From contig SUXH01000019.1 in NCBI GenBank assembly GCA_015061055.1, forward strand, positions 1 to 49,864: 49,864 bases of DNA. Reading direction: 5' to 3'. The number at the start of each line of letters is the position of its first letter. The first letter of the stretch is position 1. Source of the DNA: Bacteroidales bacterium (GTDB taxonomy: Bacteria; Bacteroidota; Bacteroidia; Bacteroidales; Muribaculaceae). A program made the position numbers and the translations under genes. The notes under the pieces were generated by a model. It was not told where the DNA came from and made no database searches. It was given only the letters and a program-made list of their open reading frames with translations. Positions 45,201 to 49,864 of the stretch are shown here, piece by piece.

Positions 45201-45670
45201 AAGATGAATATACAAATGAACGCAGGGAGCAAGGGATTCGTCTTCATAAAGTAATGAAGCGTGTGAAAGTGAAGGAAGATGTAGATTTTGCATTGTCTTA
45301 CTATAGGGCTAAAGGTCTTATCGGCGAAAAACATTATGAGAGTGATAGTCGTATTGTGAAAGATGCACTTGCTTGTGAACGTGTACAATGGTGGTTTGAT
45401 CCTCGTAATCGTGTGTATAATGAGCGTTCTTTGCTTGATGATGATGGCACGATAACTCGCCCTGACCGTTTCTTTGTTACTCCTGATGGTCGCACTGTGG
45501 TAGTCGATTATAAGTTTGGCAAGAAAACCGCTAAAAATGTAAAAGAGTTCTGTGAACAGGTGCAAGGGTATATGAATGTATTAAGAAAAGTGGGAATGGA
45601 GAACGTGGAAGGTTATTTGTGGTTCCCGCTTGAAGGTGATAGTGATGAAGCAATAGTAAAAGTGAGTTGA
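42248..45670 (+). CDS. AddA/RecB-like UvrD-family helicase-nuclease
   Basis: This 1140-residue protein fuses a superfamily 1 helicase to a RecB-type nuclease. The Walker A motif IKASAGSGKTYKL is at residues 5-17, motif II LIDEFQDTSRSQW near 438, INVLTIHKSKGLEYK (motif V region) near 807, VGFTRAVDEMYIF (motif VI) near 900, and the nuclease motif VVDYKFGKK near 1085. Such enzymes resect DNA ends for RecA loading, as AddAB or RecBCD. The expected AddB partner is not in the window. Its stop codon TGATG overlaps the start of xseA by one base. Confidence 0.9.
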   Translation: MIKVIKASAGSGKTYKLTYEYIKFLLGVKRKGRYELAEDGDVERHRHILAVTFTNKATGEMKERIIRELSILAGEVPDKNSEYLDNLCRDLGNVSPEDVKKAAYRAMMEILFDYTNFNVSTIDAFFQLVLRTFAKELRMSYNYEIEIDDEYAIKVGLNDFFSSLAHSKSSLPEEAQRARRAKMWIREFVRDEVQSGKTWNIFTATETNTTNRKRSGFSFGTFLECLKQEDMRQYLDELVRYIDKHDSSSNPPYYINKFKSALCEEIQRHKHIVDGAKEAIFKLAENEGFFVDDLSGNGGMLWLAKLDCSSNDNGIESLNIDKINKCIHNAETGSVKWFKIKKVGKTQYRLEADTISKICEQLKVMAETWSSYRLCVDIHRNIYMLGLLGEVKRYMDKYRSENEMILLGDTNDLLRKIINNDETPFVYERVGVWLSHFLIDEFQDTSRSQWENMRPLLFNSCAEGCDNLIIGDEKQCIYRFRNADSSLLRTEVANHFTVTQNDGGSSYNWRSMPEVVHFNNDFFTYLSSSLKVDEEYSNVKQELPPKKEYKNRGYVEINYIDEKAEKDVALADGGDGKYRTSVLKRLPDLITDIVSRGYKYKDIAVLVFSNYEGVEVVQHILDYNATRTEGQSAINVVSSESLLLRNSASVRLIISYLRYLDTKLLANKEEYTDANEDIPVDNEGYVHRLLRKYSHMVYSEGCEPGVALEKSFETEPKNEVSDNMSLSSLLPENTESFNLVSIIEHIIAQNIFGKKLECDNAFIQAFQDCVLEFSNRSNASIHEFLKWWDKVGCKKSIDTPEGQDAINVLTIHKSKGLEYKCVILPFCNWELTGKEETLWVSKEELMKSRLFVSIDESIIPPVVPVRPNSSKMIVNSPLSDCYNVKLRERIIDALNKTYVGFTRAVDEMYIFTPLIEEGKDMKLQSFLAKYRSGDDLVFTIGEKGYNSEKKKPTPKSETTKKDTLKLPATMPLYKVDNIKLQYKVEDEYTNERREQGIRLHKVMKRVKVKEDVDFALSYYRAKGLIGEKHYESDSRIVKDALACERVQWWFDPRNRVYNERSLLDDDGTITRPDRFFVTPDGRTVVVDYKFGKKTAKNVKEFCEQVQGYMNVLRKVGMENVEGYLWFPLEGDSDEAIVKVS

Positions 45671-46968
45671 TGGAAATGAATTCAATATCATTATTGGAAT
45701 ATAATGTAAGGATAAAGAGGTTGCTTGCATCGCCCGAAGTGCAGAGATGCTGGATTACGGCTGAATTGAGTGATGTGGCTGTGCGTGGAGGTCATTGCTA
45801 TTTAGAACTGGTGCAGAAAGATGATAGTAATACTCGTATTCTTGCAAAAAATCGAGCTGTAATATGGGCAAATATATTTGCTCGACTGAAATTTGAATTT
45901 GAAAGTGCTACGGGAATGGCATTTACCGGTGGCTTGAAGCTGATGGTGGAGGTTACAGCCAATTACCATGAGCAATATGGGTTGTCGCTTGTGATTAGTA
46001 ATATTAATCCTGAGTACACTCTTGGTGGTATGGCAATGAAACGTCGTGAAATTCTGCGCCGTCTTGCCGATGAAGGGATAATAGATATGAACAAGGAACT
46101 TGCATTCCCCGAAGTACCTCAGCGAATCGCCGTTGTGTCGGCTGAGGGAGCTGCCGGATATGGTGATTTTATGAATCAGCTTGAGAATAATCCTAACGGG
46201 GTGAAATTCTATACAAAGTTGTTCCCCGCAGTGATGCAAGGAGAGCGCACTGTGCCAACTGTTATGGTAGCGCTTGATAGAGTGAATGCAAACTTGCAAC
46301 ATTTCGATTGTGTGGTGATTATTCGCGGTGGTGGGGCTACTTCGGAACTGCATTGTTTCGATGATTATAATCTTGCTGCATGTGTGGCTCAATTCCCACT
46401 ACCTGTGATAGTGGGAATCGGGCATGAACGTGATGTTACGGTGCTTGACGATGTGGCGGCAATGCGTGTGAAAACACCTACGGCTGCTGCCGAATGGCTT
46501 ATTGCTCAAGGTGAAATGGCTCTTGCTCGCATTGGCGAATTGTCTAATTCGTTAGTGTCGTTGGCAAATGGTTATATGGCTCGTGCTAATGAACAGTTGG
46601 CTTATTATAGCAGCACTATTCCACTTGTAACTCAAAATAAGTTGGATGCGGCAAATATGCGTCTTAATCATTATGCGCAGTCAATCCCACTTAGTGTGCA
46701 GAATCGTATATCGGCATCGCGAAGTCAACTCCTGTTTATGTTTCAATCGATGAAACAGGCTGTGGGACAGCAAATGTTGCGTGAAAAGATGCGTGTTCGG
46801 TCGATTGAAGATAAGGTACACATTTTATCTCCTCAGAATACATTGCGACGAGGCTATTCGTTGACCTTAAAAGGCGGTAATGCCGTAACTAAAGTTGACG
46901 ACTTGAAAAAGGGTGACTATATTACAACTGTTTTTGCCGACGGCGAAGTGACGTCTATTGTAGAATAA
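45670..46968 (+). CDS. xseA: Exodeoxyribonuclease VII large subunit XseA
   Basis: XseA is the catalytic subunit of exonuclease VII, which degrades single-stranded DNA from both ends. The 432 residues start with an OB fold (SLLEYNVRIKRLL to VEVTANYHEQYGLSL), then a catalytic domain with RIAVVSAEGAAGYGDF, VVIIRGGGATSELHCFDDY and VIVGIGHERDVTVLDDVAAMRVKTPTAA, and a coiled coil (about 290-385). ATG at 45670 shares one base with the addA-like stop; the in-frame TTG just before is less likely. It precedes xseB by 17 bases. Confidence 0.95.
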   Translation: MEMNSISLLEYNVRIKRLLASPEVQRCWITAELSDVAVRGGHCYLELVQKDDSNTRILAKNRAVIWANIFARLKFEFESATGMAFTGGLKLMVEVTANYHEQYGLSLVISNINPEYTLGGMAMKRREILRRLADEGIIDMNKELAFPEVPQRIAVVSAEGAAGYGDFMNQLENNPNGVKFYTKLFPAVMQGERTVPTVMVALDRVNANLQHFDCVVIIRGGGATSELHCFDDYNLAACVAQFPLPVIVGIGHERDVTVLDDVAAMRVKTPTAAAEWLIAQGEMALARIGELSNSLVSLANGYMARANEQLAYYSSTIPLVTQNKLDAANMRLNHYAQSIPLSVQNRISASRSQLLFMFQSMKQAVGQQMLREKMRVRSIEDKVHILSPQNTLRRGYSLTLKGGNAVTKVDDLKKGDYITTVFADGEVTSIVE

Positions 46969-46985
46969 TAAGAAACTAAAAAGAT

Positions 46986-47189
46986 ATGGAAGAAAAGAAA
47001 AAAGAAATGACTTATTCGGAGGCGATTTCCGAACTTGAGAAGATTGTTGCTGAAATGCAAAGCGAGAATTGCAGTATCGATAATTTGTCAGCCTACACAT
47101 CTCGTTCGCTTGAACTATTGAAAGTGTGTAAGGCGAAACTCCTTGCCACCGACGAAGAACTGAAAAAAATCTTGGAAGAACTGAAGTGA
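46986..47189 (+). CDS. xseB: Exodeoxyribonuclease VII small subunit XseB
   Basis: The 67-residue helical protein is XseB: MTYSEAISELEKIVAEMQ, then NLSAYTSRSLELLKVCKAKL and an acidic-lysine C-terminus. It binds the coiled coil of XseA. The gene is immediately downstream of xseA in one operon. Its stop is 70 bases before the next start. Confidence 0.95.
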   Translation: MEEKKKEMTYSEAISELEKIVAEMQSENCSIDNLSAYTSRSLELLKVCKAKLLATDEELKKILEELK

Positions 47190-47245
47190 TATTCGAGAAT
47201 TGAAAAATAATGAAGTAAACTTCATATTTCTCGCTCGTTTGTGCG

Positions 47246-47253
47246 TATCTTTG
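47246..47253 (+). promoter_or_regulatory. -7 box immediately upstream of the TPR regulator
   Basis: TATCTTTG, exact TAnnTTTG, ending 6 bases before the ATG at 47260. No -33 element of the usual form was found at 19-21 bases. Confidence 0.55.
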
Positions 47254-47259
47254 CAAGAT

Positions 47260-49017
47260 ATGAAAGGATTTTTGATTGGGATAATAGGATTTGTGATGCT
47301 GTTGGCGGGGTGTGGGCGCTCGGTCGACAGCCGTCTTGCGAGTGTTAATGCTCTGTGTGACAGTAACGAGGTGGATAGCGCTATGACAGTGCTTCGTGGA
47401 GTGTGTCGTGATTCGCTCGATGAACACAATCGCCACTATTACGACCTTATGAGCATAAAGATTCGCGACAAGGCGTATCAAGACATCGCCACCGACACTG
47501 TTATCACCGATATTATCGACTATTTTGAGCGAAACGGTAGCGAATCTGAACTTGGCGATGCCTACTATTACGGAGGACGAGTGCGCCGAGAGCAAGGCGA
47601 TGCGCCACAAGCACTCGACTATTTCCAAAAGTCGCTCGACGCTCTGCAATCGCCCGAATACTTGTATCGCAAAGGCAAAATCGCAAGCCAGATGGGGCAA
47701 ATCTTCCTCGAACTGTATATGTTTGAGCAGGCAAAGCCAAAATTCCAAGAAGCAATCGCCTACCAAACAGCCTGCGGCGATTCAGTAGGGTTGATGTTGA
47801 ATTTACGTTCACTCGGAGATGTATATTGTAACTTAAATAAAACCGATTCTGCATTATATAGTTTTAATAGAGCATTAATGTTATCTCAACAAGATTATAA
47901 AAATATCAATAGAGAAATTGATATCAGATCAAGTATAATAGACTTATATATATCACAAGGTGAGTATGAAAAAGCACGAAAAGAATTTGAAATTTTTGAT
48001 ACGCTAAGTAATCATAGCATAAAAGATTATGTGTTATCAACAAAAATAAATGTTCATATAATAAATAAAGATTATTCAAAGGCAATAAGATTAGTGCAAG
48101 AGCTAAAAGAATCTCAATCATTGAATTCTAAAGAATTTGCATATTCTATACTTTTAGATTATTCAAAAGAGATAGGAAATAAAGATTCTGTATATTATTA
48201 TGCAACAGCACATAAACAGTGTATAGATTCTTTGAATTCCCAAATGTCTTCAAATGCAATCATTCACCAAAATTCATTTTATAATTATTCTCAAAAAGAA
48301 AAAGAGAATTATAAACTTAAAGAGCAGAAAAATAAAGTAATTACAAATTCTTTAATTGTAATAATATTGTTCTTTATAGCTATTATTTTTGTAATCCATA
48401 TCAATAGAGCAATAAGAAAGAAAAATGTCTGTTTGATTAAAGAAGTTCAAGAATTAGACTATGAAAATGAAAACTTAAAATTAGAAAAAGAAGATTTACT
48501 TTCAGTTCAAGAAAAAATGCGAATTGAGTTATTGCAACAACTTGACAAAGTTAAACTTCTAGAGAAAAATATAGAAACTTTAAAAGAAAATGTAACAGAA
48601 GTTGAATTGTATGGAGAAATTACAAATCTTATAAAAGAAAGAATAAGTAATATAGATTCTGAAACATATGTAGTAGATTATAAAATAACAAGTTCTGATA
48701 CATATATAAAAATACGTAAAGGCCTTGAACAAAATAAGGGGGTATCAAACGATAATATATGGATAGAATTAGATAATGTCGTGAAAGAAGTATATCCAAA
48801 TTTTAAATCACAATTATTCTATTTATATAGTCGTTTAAATACTTTAGAATACAGAGTATGTTTGTTGTTAAAGTGTAAATTTACCCCCAAAGAAATAGCA
48901 ATATTGGTGTTTAGGGATAAAAGTTCAATATCAAATATAAGAGTTAGGTTAAACTATAAGTTCTTTGGGGTTAAGGGTGTACCATCTGATTTTGATAAAT
49001 TTATTCTCTCATTATGA
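47260..49017 (+). CDS. TPR lipoprotein-type membrane regulator with C-terminal helix-turn-helix
   Basis: The 585-residue protein begins with a lipoprotein-like signal (MKGFLIGIIGFVMLLAGC). Residues about 25-330 form tetratricopeptide-type helical repeats (for example GDAYYYGGRVRREQGD, and LGDVYCNLNKTDSALY). One transmembrane helix follows (about 363-383), then a coiled coil (about 390-460) and a C-terminal helix-turn-helix resembling LuxR/sigma-4 domains (about 525-575, LNTLEYRVCLLLKCKFTPKEIAIL). This layout is widespread in Bacteroidales as a membrane signalling regulator. The start at 47260 is chosen over 47200 because of the signal sequence and the -7 box at 47246. G+C drops from about 55% to about 22% near position 47800 within the gene. 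Confidence 0.85.
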   Translation: MKGFLIGIIGFVMLLAGCGRSVDSRLASVNALCDSNEVDSAMTVLRGVCRDSLDEHNRHYYDLMSIKIRDKAYQDIATDTVITDIIDYFERNGSESELGDAYYYGGRVRREQGDAPQALDYFQKSLDALQSPEYLYRKGKIASQMGQIFLELYMFEQAKPKFQEAIAYQTACGDSVGLMLNLRSLGDVYCNLNKTDSALYSFNRALMLSQQDYKNINREIDIRSSIIDLYISQGEYEKARKEFEIFDTLSNHSIKDYVLSTKINVHIINKDYSKAIRLVQELKESQSLNSKEFAYSILLDYSKEIGNKDSVYYYATAHKQCIDSLNSQMSSNAIIHQNSFYNYSQKEKENYKLKEQKNKVITNSLIVIILFFIAIIFVIHINRAIRKKNVCLIKEVQELDYENENLKLEKEDLLSVQEKMRIELLQQLDKVKLLEKNIETLKENVTEVELYGEITNLIKERISNIDSETYVVDYKITSSDTYIKIRKGLEQNKGVSNDNIWIELDNVVKEVYPNFKSQLFYLYSRLNTLEYRVCLLLKCKFTPKEIAILVFRDKSSISNIRVRLNYKFFGVKGVPSDFDKFILSL

Positions 49018-49090
49018 GTATGTTAGTGATGGATTTGAAAATTGTTTCGAAATATTCTGTTAAAATGAAAACTATTTGAAAACCTTTTTA

Positions 49091-49123
49091 TTTGTAAATT
49101 GAGCTATTAGGGATTTAAATTTG
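49091..49123 (+). promoter_or_regulatory. Promoter of the DUF3244 gene
   Basis: TTTG (49091-49094) and TAAATTTG (49116-49123), spaced 21 bases, 27 bases before the ATG at 49151. Confidence 0.65.
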
Positions 49124-49150
49124 TTGCAAACTTAAATTAAGAATAAATAT

Positions 49151-49516
49151 ATGAGAAAGTTTGTAACACTATTATTGATTATTTTGTTCTGTGCACCTAT
49201 TCTTTGTGCAGAAGAAATAAAGCTAAATCCTAAAGACCCTCCAAAAGTTGGGAATGGGAAGGAACTTGACAGAGAATTAATTAATGTTCCAATAGCTTCT
49301 ATTGAGAACGGAGTGATTAACATTGAAACCGAACTTGCATCTTGGGGAGTTGCTGTGAGTGTATACGACGGCGATGGAGTTGTGGTGTATTCATCAGTAA
49401 GCAATACTGAGAGCAAGGAGCATTCGTTTGCTATCGGTTCACTTTCTACCGATGATTACATTATCGAAGTGCAAATAGGTGACGATTATTACGAAGGAGA
49501 TTTTACCATTAACTAA
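49151..49516 (+). CDS. DUF3244 secreted protein
   Basis: The 121 residues have a signal peptide (cleavage near ILCAEE, residue 20) and a single small beta-sandwich domain: ASIENGVINIETELASWGVAVSVYDGDGVVVYSS, then FAIGSLSTDDYIIEVQIGDDYYEGDFTI. This matches the DUF3244 family of short secreted Bacteroidales proteins, whose function I do not know. It lies 16 bases before the lipoprotein gene at the window edge, so the two are probably cotranscribed. Confidence 0.85.
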   Translation: MRKFVTLLLIILFCAPILCAEEIKLNPKDPPKVGNGKELDRELINVPIASIENGVINIETELASWGVAVSVYDGDGVVVYSSVSNTESKEHSFAIGSLSTDDYIIEVQIGDDYYEGDFTIN

Positions 49517-49532
49517 AAACAATTAAACTATT

Positions 49533-49864
49533 ATGAAGAAATTAGTATTATTTGTATCATTATGTGTAGCTATGTGTGCGTGTAATGATAATGCGTTAAT
49601 GAATGAACCCATTCAAGAATCGGAAACAATATTGTCTCGCTCAGGAGAAACAACATCAGCAGAAAACTATACAGTAACACCTGAAATGGTGTGCAAGTAC
49701 CTTAATATTGCACGAAAGGGAAAAACTATCAACAGCATTACTCCTGTGATTGAAAACGGAGATACCCTTGCGTATGTGGCTCAGTATGCCGACACACTTG
49801 GCTGGGATTTGATTTCGGGCGACCGACGATTATATCCTGTTCTTGCTAATTCAGAAGCCGGTGT
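49533..49864 (+). CDS. Lipoprotein start resembling C10 (streptopain-like) protease propeptide/Spi inhibitor (partial)
   Basis: The first 110 codons of a gene that leaves the window. It opens with a lipoprotein signal (MKKLVLFVSLCVAMCAC, lipidated Cys17) and continues into a domain with ILSRSGETTSAENYTVTPEMV and DTLGWDLISGDRRLYPVLANSE. That last pattern resembles the Spi/inhibitor I69-type propeptide found in front of C10 cysteine proteases. The catalytic part, if present, lies beyond the edge. It may be a stand-alone Spi inhibitor instead. It probably forms an operon with the DUF3244 gene. Confidence 0.65.
   Translation, partial: MKKLVLFVSLCVAMCACNDNALMNEPIQESETILSRSGETTSAENYTVTPEMVCKYLNIARKGKTINSITPVIENGDTLAYVAQYADTLGWDLISGDRRLYPVLANSEAG

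Noticed and set aside
47200-47259. Upstream start for the TPR regulator
   Set aside because: It would place 20 residues before a good lipoprotein signal and cover the -7 box.
46867-47766. 299-codon minus-strand frame over xseB and the TPR gene
   Set aside because: Covers three well-supported plus-strand features and lacks any family motif.
1-49864. tRNA, rRNA, CRISPR arrays, insertion sequences, prophage or integration sites
   Set aside because: No cloverleaf-like genes, spaced direct repeats, transposase or integrase motifs, or terminal inverted repeats were recognised by reading; a tRNA or Rfam scan would settle the RNA question.

Overview
This 49.9 kb window is a chromosomal segment of a Bacteroidota (order Bacteroidales) bacterium. 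The evidence is a complete type IX secretion (T9SS) core operon, secreted proteins ending in T9SS-type sorting tails, a TonB-dependent receptor of the Oar type, Bacteroidota-restricted families (DUF4286, DUF1846, DUF3098, DUF2007, DUF3244), and recurrent TAnnTTTG boxes, the Bacteroidota -7 promoter element. Overall composition is about 40% G+C. The gene content resembles gut Bacteroidales such as Muribaculaceae or Prevotellaceae, but the genus cannot be fixed from sequence reading alone. No rRNA, tRNA, CRISPR array, insertion sequence or prophage was seen. No gap between genes exceeds about 250 bp.

Layout. 1-7.5 kb: the tail of an unknown gene, a very large secreted amidase, rlmN, and a secreted endonuclease I; both secreted proteins look like T9SS cargo. 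7.5-14.5 kb: a tightly packed operon of pdxA, a sugar-type nucleotidyltransferase, an ATP-grasp enzyme, a PgpA-family phosphatase, a GtrA-like membrane protein, CDP-alcohol phosphotransferase 1, a PAP2/inositol-phosphorylceramide-synthase-like protein, CDP-alcohol phosphotransferase 2 and a HAD phosphatase. Separately promoted myo-inositol-3-phosphate synthase follows (14.8-16.1 kb). Together these form an inositol-lipid locus. 16.2-18.6 kb: a Wzc-like tyrosine kinase/chain-length protein with a Tyr-Gly tail. 18.7-29.5 kb: housekeeping and accessory genes (ruvC, DUF4286, a TonB receptor, a two-cassette ATPase, DUF2156, an RluA-type pseudouridine synthase, DUF1846, FKBP, DUF2007). 29.7-33.5 kb: ftsX-DUF3098-uppP-truB-queA operon. 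33.6-40.5 kb, minus strand: the T9SS operon porT-porP-porK-porL-porM-porN. 40.6-47.2 kb: a SUI1-like factor, a membrane AraC-type regulator, an AddA-like helicase-nuclease and xseA-xseB. 47.3 kb to the end: a lipoprotein TPR regulator of strikingly mosaic composition, a DUF3244 protein, and the start of a lipoprotein resembling the propeptide of C10 (streptopain-like) proteases.

The two most interesting regions are these. First, the inositol-lipid locus appears to carry the parts of the Bacteroides-type route (PgpA phosphatase, CDP-alcohol phosphotransferase, PAP2 enzyme, inositol-phosphate synthase) together with extra activating, kinase-like and phosphatase enzymes and a second phosphotransferase with a displaced catalytic-motif aspartate. 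Second, the TPR regulator near 47.3-49.0 kb switches from about 55% to about 22% G+C inside one reading frame and sits beside a probable surface-protease locus.
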